DNA of 64,000 nucleotides from Gordonia paraffinivorans NBRC 108238 (GCF_000344155.1 NZ_BAOQ01000002.1:1-64000), one strand, 5' to 3'; positions 10,313 to 18,850 are shown, counted from the stretch's first letter. Notes: generated by a model from the sequence alone, not told the origin. Numbers and translations are program-made.

Positions 10313-11574
10313 TGAAGATTCTGCTCGTGTCGTGGGAGTACCCACCCGTGGTCGTCGGCGGCCTCGGCCGGCACGTCCATCACCTCGCCACGGAACTGGC
10401 CGCCGCCGGACACGAGGTGGTGGTCCTGACGCGTCGTCCCTCCGGCACCGACGCCCTCACCCACCCCACCGTCGATGCGATGGTCGAGGGTGTGCGCGTG
10501 ATCGCGGTCGCCGAGGACCCGCCGGAGTTCGACTTCGGGCAGGACATGATGGCGTGGACGCTCGCGATGGGCCACTCGTTCATCCGCGCGGGGCTGCGAC
10601 TCCTGGCCGGTGAGCGGAGCTGGACCCCCGACGTGGTGCACGCCCACGACTGGCTGGTTGCGCACCCGTCGATCGCGCTCGCCGAATTCTTCGACGTGCC
10701 ATTGGTTTCCACCATCCACGCCACCGAGGCAGGCCGGCACAGCGGCTGGGTCAGCGGCCCGACGAACCGCCAGGTGCACTCGGTCGAGTGGTGGCTGGTC
10801 ACCGAATCCGACTCTCTCATCACATGTTCGGCGTCGATGCGCGACGAGGTGAACCGCCTGTTCGGCTACGACGCCGGCGACATCACCGTGATCCACAACG
10901 GAATCGACGTCCGCACATGGCCGTTCGCGCCGAGCCCGCGGACGAGCGGCCCGGCGGAACTGTTGTTCGCCGGTCGGCTGGAATACGAGAAGGGCGTGCA
11001 GGACCTGTTGGCCGCGCTCCCCCGCATCCGGCGCAGCCACCCGGGCACCACGCTGACGATCGCCGGCGACGGCACCCAGCGGGACTGGCTGCTGGATCTG
11101 GCTCGCAAACATCGCGTCGCGAAGGCGGTGAATTTCCTCGGCGCCGTGGGCCACGAGGACCTGGTGGCGCTGATGCACCGCTGTGATGCGATCGTGCTGC
11201 CCAGCCGTTACGAGCCGTTCGGCATCGTCGCACTCGAGGCCGCCGCCACCGGCATCCCGCTGGTGGTGTCCACCGCAGGCGGTCTCGGCGAGGCCGTGCA
11301 GGAGCCGGACACCGGGCTCACGTTCGAGCCCGCCGACGTCGCGGGTCTCACCGCGGCCGTCCGCGCAACACTTTCGGACCCCGATGCGGCAGCCCAGCGC
11401 GCGATTCGCGCTCGGGCACGATTGACCGAGGAATTCTCTTGGGCCGAGGTCGCAGAAAGAACGGCTGCGGTTTATCTGGCCGCAAAGCGTCGTGTGCGGC
11501 ACCCCGTCGGACGCCCCGATATCCCTTTACGCCCCCTTCCGGAACGCGATCCGGGCAATCCGGTCGAATCGTGA
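10312..11574 (+). CDS. GT4 alpha-1,4-glucosyltransferase (Rv3032 type)
   Basis: A 420-residue GT-B glycosyltransferase predicted to elongate the alpha-1,4-glucan backbone of MGLP (and possibly glycogen). The N-terminal acceptor loop is SWEYPPVVVGGLGRHVHHL. LLFAGRLEYEKGVQDLL begins the donor domain near residue 216. The EX7E motif is in PSRYEPFGIVALEAAA near 300-315. The start is fixed by the TGATG overlap with the branching enzyme. It is a distant paralogue of the GlgA-type enzyme at 56.5 kb. The next 150 bp carry the promoter of the SipW cassette. Confidence 0.9.
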   Translation: MKILLVSWEYPPVVVGGLGRHVHHLATELAAAGHEVVVLTRRPSGTDALTHPTVDAMVEGVRVIAVAEDPPEFDFGQDMMAWTLAMGHSFIRAGLRLLAGERSWTPDVVHAHDWLVAHPSIALAEFFDVPLVSTIHATEAGRHSGWVSGPTNRQVHSVEWWLVTESDSLITCSASMRDEVNRLFGYDAGDITVIHNGIDVRTWPFAPSPRTSGPAELLFAGRLEYEKGVQDLLAALPRIRRSHPGTTLTIAGDGTQRDWLLDLARKHRVAKAVNFLGAVGHEDLVALMHRCDAIVLPSRYEPFGIVALEAAATGIPLVVSTAGGLGEAVQEPDTGLTFEPADVAGLTAAVRATLSDPDAAAQRAIRARARLTEEFSWAEVAERTAAVYLAAKRRVRHPVGRPDIPLRPLPERDPGNPVES

Positions 11575-11644
11575 CATTCCAGATTCACTTCCGTAACACC
11601 CATGCCACTTGTCCCAGTTTTGCCTTTGCTTTCACTAACCATTC

Positions 11645-11674
11645 TTGAACAAATTCGCTAGCGTCACGTAGGTT
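11645..11674 (+). promoter_or_regulatory. Candidate promoter of the SipW/TasA-like cassette
   Basis: TTGAAC (11645-11650) and TAGGTT (11669-11674) spaced by 18 nt, in a locally AT-richer stretch about 50 nt before the first cassette gene. Confidence 0.45.
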
Positions 11675-11723
11675 CCCCATCGCGTACTGCTGGGGAGTGG
11701 CTGTTCCTGGAAGGGTGCGTGAC

Positions 11724-12245
11724 ATGAATCGGAAGGCCAAAGGCGCAGTTGCTGTCGGCGCTGGTGCAATTCTGCTGCTGGGTGGGTTGGGGTCGTATGC
11801 GTTGTGGAGTGACCAGGAGAACGTTGCCGGGGGTTCGATCACCGCGGGAAACTTCTTTCTCGACTGCCCTGCGGGCGCCTGGACCGACGTATCCGGCGAC
11901 GTCCCGGAGGTGGCGATCAACCCCGCCACCGACCTGATGGTGCCGGGCGACACCTGGGAGTACAACGCGAACTGCACCGTGACGGCCACGGGAAAGAACA
12001 TGAAGGCCGAATTGTCGATCATCGGGATCGGCACCGGATCCACCACGCCGACAACGACATATGTCACCACTACGACGGTGGTGGGCGGTGGCACGCCCAA
12101 TACGCCCGTGACAGTCTCGAACGGCCAGGTCCTCCCCGTCACCGTGACTGTCGCTTTCTCGTCGGCAACTCCGAATACGGACTTCACGAACGGGACGATC
12201 AATGTCAGCGGCATGAAGATCGAACTGAACCAAGTCCGTCCGTAA
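11724..12245 (+). CDS. SipW-dependent exported protein 1 (TasA/camelysin-like)
   Basis: A 173-residue protein with an atypical signal peptide: RKAK, a 20-residue hydrophobic stretch, then GSYALWSD. The Ala-Leu-Trp motif just after the hydrophobic core marks SipW-processed substrates such as Bacillus TasA and camelysin. The mature part contains GGSITAGNFFLDC, two cysteines (near residues 50 and 84), and a Thr-rich central run, consistent with a small beta-sandwich. I chose ATG 11724 over an upstream start because GGAAGGG lies just before it and the charged n-region then has normal length. It is the first gene of the five-gene cassette. Assembly into fibres is inferred from family membership only. 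Confidence 0.8.
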   Translation: MNRKAKGAVAVGAGAILLLGGLGSYALWSDQENVAGGSITAGNFFLDCPAGAWTDVSGDVPEVAINPATDLMVPGDTWEYNANCTVTATGKNMKAELSIIGIGTGSTTPTTTYVTTTTVVGGGTPNTPVTVSNGQVLPVTVTVAFSSATPNTDFTNGTINVSGMKIELNQVRP

Positions 12246-12258
12246 CCGCGAAGAATTC

Positions 12259-12831
12259 ATGCCCGCAGCCCTCAAGCGACGGGGCGTCCTCTTTGCAGCT
12301 CTCGCGATCGGGGTGGTGGTGCTGCTCTTCGGATCTGTACAAACCACCCTGGCGCTGTGGACCAAGCAGGCGGACACCTCCGGCAGCAATATCACCACCG
12401 GAACCATCGGTCTCGCACCGGGTTCCGGTGGTGGTTCGTCGTTCACTTTTCCAGCGCTGAACGGAACCAACATGGTTCCCGGCCAGTCGTCCCAGGCTGT
12501 CCTGAACATCGCCAACACCGGTTCGACACCGCTCAAGTTCCGGCTGGCTTCCGCCGGACCGGTGGTGTCGACGCCCGGTGCGTCGGTGTCGATCAAACTG
12601 TCGGGGAGCCAATCAACAACATGCCCCGCCAGTAATGTCCCGCTGAGCGGCGCCTTCACCGCGACCGGGACCCTCACTGGCGTTTCCGACATCGACGGCG
12701 TGGAGATTCCGCTTGCAGCGGGCGCCTCGACCGCGTGGTGCATCCGAGCCGAGTTCGTTTCTGTGACCGGAACACAGCCGGCAACCTTCTCCATCACCTT
12801 CAACTTCGACGCTCAGCAGGACCGACCATGA
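12259..12831 (+). CDS. SipW-dependent exported protein 2 (TasA-like)
   Basis: A 190-residue exported protein that begins 13 nt after protein 1. Residues 6-8 are KRR, a hydrophobic core runs to about residue 30, and LALWTKQADTSGSNITTGTI carries the same Leu-Trp motif and Thr/Gly pattern that follow SipW cleavage sites. The mature domain has MVPGQSSQAVLNIANTGSTPLKF, a pattern of TasA-type beta-sandwiches (residues spaced around NxGS), and two cysteines near residues 121 and 155. Its stop overlaps the signal peptidase start as ATGA, so the two are translationally coupled. Confidence 0.8.
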   Translation: MPAALKRRGVLFAALAIGVVVLLFGSVQTTLALWTKQADTSGSNITTGTIGLAPGSGGGSSFTFPALNGTNMVPGQSSQAVLNIANTGSTPLKFRLASAGPVVSTPGASVSIKLSGSQSTTCPASNVPLSGAFTATGTLTGVSDIDGVEIPLAAGASTAWCIRAEFVSVTGTQPATFSITFNFDAQQDRP

Positions 12832-13607
12832 GCGAGGACTCGCAGGTGCCAGAAGCGACTGTCGACGATCAACCCACCATCGAGTTGGAAAGAGTCGAGC
12901 CGGCAGTCGCCGGAACTGCCTACTCCCAGTCTGCCGGCACGCAGTCGACGGCTACCGAGTCGTCAGGCACCAGGCCGGCAGGCATCGGGTCACCTGACAA
13001 CGAGAGCGCAGGCGACGCCGACGAGAGACGCGGCCCCCTGCACTATGTCTGGCAGATTGTCTCCTGGGCGCTCCTGATCGGCGCGTTCGCGCTCCTGTGC
13101 GTGACCATCCTCATCCCCAAGATCGCCGGCGCACAGACCTATACGGTGCTGACCGGGTCGATGAAGCCGAACTATCCGCCGGGAACACTCATCGTCGTGA
13201 AACCGGAGCCGACAGAAGAGATCCGGGTGAACGATGTCATCACCTATCAGATTCGCTCAGGCTCACCGGATGTCGTCACCCACCGAGTCATCGAGGTGAC
13301 CGAGGACGACGAGGGCGAGACGCGGCTCATCACCCAAGGTGACAACAATGGCGCCCCCGACGACGAACCTGTCCGCCCCGTTCAAGTGCGCGGCACGCTG
13401 TGGTACTCCGTGCCCTACATCGGCTGGGTCAACAACTGGCTGACCAGCGAGCGCCGCACCAAGATCATCTTCGGCCTCGCCGGCGCGTTGTTCGTCTACG
13501 GCGCATGGCAGTTCGTCGCCGACTATCGCGACGGCAAGAACGACGACGATTCCGACGAGCCGGAACCCGAGCCCCAGCCCGAACCCGAGCCCGAGGCGAC
13601 CGCATGA
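12828..13607 (+). CDS. Signal peptidase I, SipW (Ser/His) type
   Basis: A 259-residue membrane signal peptidase. A hydrophilic Ser/Thr/Glu-rich N-terminal extension covers residues 1-65. The first membrane helix is about 72-97. Catalytic Ser111 is in VLTGSMKPNYPPG and His152 in DVVTHRV. This is the Ser/His dyad of the SipW/ER-type enzymes rather than the Ser/Lys dyad of LepB. The box E motif GDNNGAPDD follows near 168. A second helix spans about 213-232, and the tail is a Pro-Glu repeat. It is coupled on both sides by ATGA overlaps to TasA-like genes, its presumed substrates. Confidence 0.88.
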   Translation: MSEDSQVPEATVDDQPTIELERVEPAVAGTAYSQSAGTQSTATESSGTRPAGIGSPDNESAGDADERRGPLHYVWQIVSWALLIGAFALLCVTILIPKIAGAQTYTVLTGSMKPNYPPGTLIVVKPEPTEEIRVNDVITYQIRSGSPDVVTHRVIEVTEDDEGETRLITQGDNNGAPDDEPVRPVQVRGTLWYSVPYIGWVNNWLTSERRTKIIFGLAGALFVYGAWQFVADYRDGKNDDDSDEPEPEPQPEPEPEATA

Positions 13608-14167
13608 GACGGATTCCCTGGTCCCCCAACGTGTCACGCCGGGTGCGTGCGCTGCTCAGCTGCGGAATCCTGCTGACCACAGGGACGCTCGGCACGACGG
13701 CCCTATGGTCCACCACCGCCGCAACCACCTCCGGCACCTTCACCACCGCCAACATCGAACTCAGGGTGAACGGCACCGACGCCTACACGTTTACATTTCC
13801 CGGTTCGCTCCTGCCAGGCAGCACCACCGCCGCTGTGGTCAACGTTCAGAACGTCGGTTCAGTGGCAATCCGATACAACGCAAGGGTCTCCAGCAGCGAC
13901 GCGTTGGGGCAGGCAATGCAGCTGAAAGTCACTGCCGGGGGGTCAGTCAGCGGTTCGACATGCACGGCAGGTACTGGACTGGTCGCCGATGGTGTTTCGA
14001 TCACAGGTGCCGACGCGGCTTTTGCCACGAGTCGGGGTCCATTGGCCGCAACAAGCGGTGTGGAGACGTTGTGCCTGCAGCTGACCCTGCCCATGTCCGC
14101 GCCCGGAACACTGGCCGGCAACACCGGTAAGACGGTCAAGTTCACCTTCGACGCGACGGCGGCCTGA
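13604..14167 (+). CDS. SipW-dependent exported protein 3 (TasA-like)
   Basis: A 187-residue exported protein with an Arg-rich n-region (MRRIP..SRRVR), a hydrophobic core and GTTALWSTTAATTSG, the SipW-type motif. The mature region begins SGTFTTANIELRVNG and has the LLPGSTTAAVVNVQNVGSVAIRY pattern seen in protein 2, so the two are homologous beta-sandwich proteins. It has two cysteines near residues 124 and 163. The start overlaps the upstream peptidase stop (ATGA) and its own stop overlaps the next start (TGATG). This tight packing argues that peptidase and substrate are needed together. Confidence 0.8.
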   Translation: MRRIPWSPNVSRRVRALLSCGILLTTGTLGTTALWSTTAATTSGTFTTANIELRVNGTDAYTFTFPGSLLPGSTTAAVVNVQNVGSVAIRYNARVSSSDALGQAMQLKVTAGGSVSGSTCTAGTGLVADGVSITGADAAFATSRGPLAATSGVETLCLQLTLPMSAPGTLAGNTGKTVKFTFDATAA

Positions 14168-15768
14168 TGGTCTACTCCGCGCAGAACGAATTCCCTACCG
14201 TCGAGCATTCCGCTCCGGTCACACGCACTCGCGGCGACCTCCTCCTCACCGTCGGCGCCGGGCTGGGCACACTCTGCGTGGTCGCGGCAGTGCTCGCCCT
14301 GAGTCTGGGCCTCCGTCCGATGATCTTCGAGACCGGATCGATGGCGCCCACCATTCCCACCGGTTCGCTGGGCCTGAGTCGCACTGTTCCGGCCGCGTCT
14401 GTCCACGAGGGCGATGTGGTCAGCGTCGTCCGCCAAGACGGCGTCCGCGTCACCCACCGCGTCGAATCAGTCTCTGAACCCACCGGTAACTCGGTGACCC
14501 TTCGTCTCCGCGGCGACGCGAACGACACCACGGATCGACAGCCTTACACCGTGACCGAGGTGCAGCGCATCGTGGGCTCGATCCCTCTGCTCGGTTACGT
14601 GGCTGCGTGGCTCAAGAATCCCTACACGCTCGCACTTCAGGCCCTGACACTCGTGCTCCTACTCGGGGTTGCCTTCGCCCCCAAGCGTGGCTGGCGCAAC
14701 TCACCGGGAGGGCAACGCATTCTGGCCGGCACGGCCGCGGCCACCGTCGTCGTGATGGGCGTCGGCAGTGTTCACGGCGCCGGCGAGGCACACGCAGCCA
14801 CGACAGCCACCGCCACCGGCACGGTGAGTGCCGGGGTTCCGAACGGTCCGACTGTTCTCAACTGCAGTAACACTTCGCTCCTGATCTTGTTTTCTTCCGT
14901 CCAGCTGAGTTGGCCGGCCTCACCCGTCTACACGGGATACATGTTCAGAGCCCCCGATGAACCCGACATCGACGAACAGTACGTGCCTGCCACCAAGACC
15001 AGCGGCACCGAGACCTACGTGGTCGCCGAGGGCCTGCTCTCCGCTCTTCTGTCCTTGTTGGATCTCTTCGGCAGCGGCACCTCGATCAGGCTCCGGATGA
15101 CCAACATGATCGGGAACTTCGAATCCACGACGTACAGAGACGTGTGGATCCGCAAGACTGCCGGCCTCGAATTGCCGCTGGGCATCAGATGCGGAACTCC
15201 TCCGATCGGAGCACGTCTCGCCACGCCGGAGTCAGCGACTACCGAATCCTCGGAATCCACCGAAGCCAAACCGTCAGAGTCCGCCGAACCCGACGAGTCC
15301 TCCATCAGCAAGTCCGCCGAACCCGACGAGTCGACTCCAGCGAGCAAGTCCGCACAGGAGGACAAGTCCACAGACGACTCGTCGACCCCCGCCTCGACGA
15401 AGGTGGACCTCCCATCCGGCGGAAAGCTGTCCGACTCCGGCGATTACGCCTATTACAGGTCGGGCGGCGAGGTGACGATCCGTAGTGCCGAGACCGGCAA
15501 ACCCGAGTACGAGGGCCGGTTCTCGTCCAGCAGCGACATCCGCTGGCTACCCGAGACGTCGACGCTGGAGATCACCGAGCCCGACGGCACGGTGACGCTG
15601 GTGAAGAAGGTCGGCTCGCGCTGGACCGAGACCGTGCAGGTCGCGGAGACCACCGAGAAACAGCGCTCCGCCAAGAACATGGAGACGTCGGAATCGACGC
15701 CCGAGGCCACCGAGGAGGCGAAGGACACCGAAGAGGTACCGACCGCCGAAGAGCCCGGCGAGTCCTGA
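14167..15768 (+). CDS. SipW-type signal peptidase fused to an extracellular domain
   Basis: A 533-residue multidomain protein. Residues 24-46 form a membrane helix. Catalytic Ser58 is in ETGSMAPTIP, His97 in VTHRV, and box E appears as GDANDTTD (116-123). A second helix spans about 155-172. Residues 184-210 look like an internal signal peptide (hydrophobic stretch ending AHA). The part beyond is extracellular-looking. It has a FN3-like segment (PTVLNCSN...VQLSWPASP...YTGYMF), then an acidic Ser/Glu repeat region (about 350-410, SAEPDES twice), then a second small beta-rich region (GGKLSDSGDYAYYRSGGEV) and an acidic tail. The joining of protease and apparent substrate in one chain is unusual. 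Self-processing is an inference. Confidence 0.82.
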   Translation: MVYSAQNEFPTVEHSAPVTRTRGDLLLTVGAGLGTLCVVAAVLALSLGLRPMIFETGSMAPTIPTGSLGLSRTVPAASVHEGDVVSVVRQDGVRVTHRVESVSEPTGNSVTLRLRGDANDTTDRQPYTVTEVQRIVGSIPLLGYVAAWLKNPYTLALQALTLVLLLGVAFAPKRGWRNSPGGQRILAGTAAATVVVMGVGSVHGAGEAHAATTATATGTVSAGVPNGPTVLNCSNTSLLILFSSVQLSWPASPVYTGYMFRAPDEPDIDEQYVPATKTSGTETYVVAEGLLSALLSLLDLFGSGTSIRLRMTNMIGNFESTTYRDVWIRKTAGLELPLGIRCGTPPIGARLATPESATTESSESTEAKPSESAEPDESSISKSAEPDESTPASKSAQEDKSTDDSSTPASTKVDLPSGGKLSDSGDYAYYRSGGEVTIRSAETGKPEYEGRFSSSSDIRWLPETSTLEITEPDGTVTLVKKVGSRWTETVQVAETTEKQRSAKNMETSESTPEATEEAKDTEEVPTAEEPGES

Positions 15769-15865
15769 CCGCACACGACCCGGCGCGGCTCGATCAGCGG
15801 GTCCGTCTCGGCCGGCTTCCGTCGTCCGCGACCGATCCCCACGGGCCGAAGCAGACTCGCACGCA

Positions 15866-15898
15866 ACCTCGATCCGATCGCGCGACATCGATCGAGGT
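15866..15898. terminator. Candidate bidirectional terminator between convergent genes
   Basis: Inverted repeat ACCTCGATC / GATCGAGGT (15866-15874, 15890-15898) with a 15-nt loop. It lies between the end of the SipW cassette and the convergent acetyltransferase gene. It has no T-tract. Confidence 0.4.
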
Positions 15899-15942
15899 CG
15901 CAGATCCCGACCGAGGTCGCGGGCGACTTCAGTCCGACCGCT

Positions 15943-16719
15943 CTACTCGGCGTGGCCTCCCGCCGCCTTGTTCGCGGCCTTCTCGGCCGCGGCCTTCTTG
16001 CGCTCGATGTCGGCGAGCGCACGCTCGAGCTCGGCACGCTCGGCGGCGTTCTTGTTCCACTCCTCCATGCGGTTCTTGACCGCGCGGGCCGGGGCGCCGA
16101 CGGCGATCGAGTAGTCCGGGATCTCGCCCTTGACCACCGCGTGCGAGCCGAGGACGCATCCGCGGCCCACGATGGTGTTGCGCAGCACCGACACCTTGGC
16201 GGCGACCCAGGTGTCGGGGCCGATGCGGACCGGGCCCTTCACGATGCCCTGGTCCTTGATGGGCAGGTTGACGTCGTCCATCTTGTGGTCGAAGTCGCAG
16301 ATGTAGCACCAATCGGCGACGAGCGTCGACCCGCCGATCTCGATGTCGAGGTAGGCGTTGACCACGTTGTTGCAGCCGAAGACGGTCTTGTCGCCGATCC
16401 TGAGGCTGCCCTCGTGGCAGCGGATGGAGTTGCCGTCGCCGATGTGGACCCAGCGACCGATCTCCATGCGCGCGAGTTCCGGGGTGCAGTGGATCTCCAC
16501 GTTGCGCCCGAGGAACACCATCCCCTTGAGAACGATGTGCGGGTTGGCCAGCCGGAACTTCGCGAGCCGGTAGTAACGCACCAGGTACCAGGGGGTGTAC
16601 GCCTTGTTGCGTTTCACCCAGCGCAGCGAGTCCAAGGTCAGGAATCGTGCCTGCTCGGGGTCGCGGCGACGGCCCGCGCGTCGGCGGGACCGGTACGAGG
16701 CGTTCCACATCGTGGTCAT
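15943..16719 (-). CDS. Left-handed beta-helix acyltransferase (Rv3034c type)
   Basis: A 258-residue hexapeptide-repeat acyltransferase of the maltose/galactoside acetyltransferase superfamily. Imperfect hexapeptide turns run from GMVFLGRNVEIHC (about 67) to IVGRGCVLGSHAVVKGEIPDYSIAVGAPARAVK (about 180-215). DFDHKMDD near 142 may hold the catalytic histidine. The C-terminus is an Ala/Glu/Lys helix. MGLP carries acetyl and other acyl groups, and the homologue lies in the mycobacterial MGLP locus, so a polymer acylation role is likely but unproven. The ATG at 16719 leaves a short basic N-terminus. The longer frame would cross the promoter of the divergent lipoprotein gene. Confidence 0.8.
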   Translation of the reverse strand: MTTMWNASYRSRRRAGRRRDPEQARFLTLDSLRWVKRNKAYTPWYLVRYYRLAKFRLANPHIVLKGMVFLGRNVEIHCTPELARMEIGRWVHIGDGNSIRCHEGSLRIGDKTVFGCNNVVNAYLDIEIGGSTLVADWCYICDFDHKMDDVNLPIKDQGIVKGPVRIGPDTWVAAKVSVLRNTIVGRGCVLGSHAVVKGEIPDYSIAVGAPARAVKNRMEEWNKNAAERAELERALADIERKKAAAEKAANKAAGGHAE

Positions 16720-16811
16720 GGGACAAACCCTAAACGACCGGCTTTTCGCACACGATAGGCTCACTGCTGGCACGTCTCGTGCCGGTGACGAACGATCGAT
16801 GAGGAGCGCCG

Positions 16812-18149
16812 ATGGCCTTGGCACGACGGCAGGTGTCGCGACACCGCCGATCCGCGCTGACCCGCCTGTTCGTGGCCGTCACGGCCGTGTGCTCACTGGG
16901 GCTGGCCGCCTGCTCCGACGGGCACATCGACGTGCGATCCATCCCGAGCATCGGGTGGCCCAGCTACGGCGGCGTCCCCGGCAACGGCAACTTCGCCTAT
17001 GCCGACGTCCCCGACGACCTCACCCTCAGCTGGACCCGCCCCACGGGAGGCCCGGTGACCGCGCCCCTGACCATCTCCGGCAAGGGCAACGTCGGCGTGA
17101 CGTCCAACGCTCCCGAGGGCTGTAACGTCCTGGTGCTCGACGGCCGGTCGGGACGCAAGAACTTCTGCAAGGACATGCGGGCCGGCGTCGAGATGAACGC
17201 GATGCTCGTCGACCAGTACGACCAGCCGTACCTCGGTGAGGAGACCACCTTCCTCGCCTTCAACGCCGGCGGCGCGATCCGGTGGCGTGCCGGGGTGATC
17301 GGCGTGCCGCTGTCGGCGAAGTTCGCCGCCCCGAACGTCGTGCTGGTGGTGACGACGCAGGGCCAGATCCTGCTGATCGACACCCAGCGCAACGAGCTCG
17401 TCGCCCCCGAGGTCAAGTTGCGCGACGACGCCGATCCCGAGCAGCCGCTGCTCGGCTTCGACGACTGCGCCCGCGGCGGACCGAAGTGCGCGATCCCCGC
17501 CCCCGCAGCGGTCGACACCGCTCGGGAACGCTTCTACCTCAACTTCTTCCCGCAGGACGCCCAGACGTCGCAGATCCGCGCCATGAAGTACAGCGCGGTC
17601 GGTGGTCAACGCGAGGTCCGACCGGCCTGGAAGGCCGAGATCCCGTCGGGCGTGATCGGTACGCCCACACTGTCGATCGACGGCACGACGCTGTACGCGT
17701 TCTCCCGCAACGGCAAGCTCGTGGCTCTCGACGCCGAGAACGGTTCGACCAAGTGGACCCACGACCTCGGCGACCCCGGTTTCGCGACCATGACCGTCTC
17801 ACCGAGCGGTTTGATCATCCCCGCCGGCCGGGTCGGTGCGCCGCTGCGTCTGCTCCGTGACGCCGGCGACCGCGCCGAGCAGCTGTGGCAGCGCGACGAC
17901 CTCGCGACCGCGAGCCTGTCGACGCTGACCCAGCAGAGCACCGCCTGGACCGTCGTGCGCGACCAGGGCGAGGAGACGCTGTCGCTGGTGGAGGTGTCCA
18001 CCGAGGACGGTTCGACGAAACGGACCCTGCCGCTGCCCAATTCGTCCGGATTCGCCACCGGTGTCGCGGTCTCGTACTGGGGTCAGATCGCCACTGCGAC
18101 CAATGCCGGCGAGGTCTACTTCTTCGACAGCAAGAAGAACCTGGAATAG
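16812..18149 (+). CDS. PQQ-type beta-propeller lipoprotein (Rv3035 type)
   Basis: A 445-residue secreted lipoprotein. An Arg-rich n-region, a hydrophobic core and the lipobox LAAC place the lipidated cysteine near residue 34. The rest is a PQQ-like beta-propeller, with repeated blades such as GTPTLSIDGTTLYAFSRNGKLVALDAENGSTKWTHDLGD (here about residues 280-318). GAGGAGCG lies before ATG 16812. The neighbouring acetyltransferase and methyltransferases suggest a link to envelope polysaccharide, but no ligand can be named. A strong terminator follows. Confidence 0.82.
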   Translation: MALARRQVSRHRRSALTRLFVAVTAVCSLGLAACSDGHIDVRSIPSIGWPSYGGVPGNGNFAYADVPDDLTLSWTRPTGGPVTAPLTISGKGNVGVTSNAPEGCNVLVLDGRSGRKNFCKDMRAGVEMNAMLVDQYDQPYLGEETTFLAFNAGGAIRWRAGVIGVPLSAKFAAPNVVLVVTTQGQILLIDTQRNELVAPEVKLRDDADPEQPLLGFDDCARGGPKCAIPAPAAVDTARERFYLNFFPQDAQTSQIRAMKYSAVGGQREVRPAWKAEIPSGVIGTPTLSIDGTTLYAFSRNGKLVALDAENGSTKWTHDLGDPGFATMTVSPSGLIIPAGRVGAPLRLLRDAGDRAEQLWQRDDLATASLSTLTQQSTAWTVVRDQGEETLSLVEVSTEDGSTKRTLPLPNSSGFATGVAVSYWGQIATATNAGEVYFFDSKKNLE

Positions 18150-18163
18150 GGCACCGAACACAG

Positions 18164-18207
18164 AATGCGGGCGGAGTGCCGGAAATCGGCACCCAGCCCG
18201 CATTTTT
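18164..18207. terminator. Intrinsic terminator after the PQQ-type lipoprotein gene
   Basis: Arms AATGCGGGC (18164-18172) and GCCCGCATT (18196-18204) enclose a second hairpin (18176-18181 with 18187-18192) and are followed by a T run through 18207. It can also serve the convergent HTH-DUF3887 gene. Confidence 0.85.
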
Positions 18208-18217
18208 CGTCGGTCGC

Positions 18218-18850
18218 TCAGAGTTCCCTGCCGGCCGCGTCGGGGTTGAGGAAGAACAGACCGGCGATGCGCCCGTCGGCGTCGAAGGCGACGCGGAAGA
18301 CCATCTCGCCGGCCTCCTGCTCGAACGGGACGTCGACGACCGTGTGCAGGCCGTGGCCGCGCACGAACGGCGTTCCGGTGCTTTCGAGTTCACCGTGCAG
18401 CGCCACCACCGACGCCCACGCGTCGGCGAGTGCCGACTCCGACAGGGCCGCCGACATCGTCTCGTCGAACCGGGCGCACGCTTGAGCCCACTCCCCCGTG
18501 GTGATCTTCTCGAGCAGGTCGAGGGCCATCACGTCGGCGTGTGCGATCGTCGTCTTCTGCATGGGTGCTCCTGTTCTGGGATCGATGGGTTTGCCGAAGC
18601 GTTGGAACGCGGCCTGCCTGGTCACGCCGACGACGTCGCCGATCTCCTGCCAGGTGCACCCGTAGTCGCGGGCGGCGCGGGCCGTCGCACTGAGCAACTC
18701 CTCGGCACGACGACTCAGTTCGAGCGCGTCGTACACCCTCGCCAGCGCAGCTTGTCGTGCTCCCGGCTCGCCCGGCTGGACACCGGGGCCACCGGCCACA
18801 CTGTGCGCGTATCGCTCTATCTCACGGGCTGTCTCTTCTACCTCGGACAC
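18218..18850 (-). CDS. HTH-DUF3887 protein, probable autoregulator
   Basis: A 210-residue two-domain protein. Residues 35-90 hold a helix-turn-helix with CTWQEIGDVVGVTRQAAFQRFG as the recognition part. Residues 105-208 match DUF3887, an NTF2-like small-ligand or scaffold domain. The GTG start at 18850 lies inside a perfect 10-bp inverted repeat (18848-18874). A TAGTCT -10 lies 6 nt before the GTG and TTGACA 18 nt further up, so the transcript is probably leaderless. Repressor binding would block the promoter. The gene is absent from this place in M. tuberculosis as I remember it. Its ligand is unknown. Confidence 0.75.
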   Translation of the reverse strand: MSEVEETAREIERYAHSVAGGPGVQPGEPGARQAALARVYDALELSRRAEELLSATARAARDYGCTWQEIGDVVGVTRQAAFQRFGKPIDPRTGAPMQKTTIAHADVMALDLLEKITTGEWAQACARFDETMSAALSESALADAWASVVALHGELESTGTPFVRGHGLHTVVDVPFEQEAGEMVFRVAFDADGRIAGLFFLNPDAAGREL

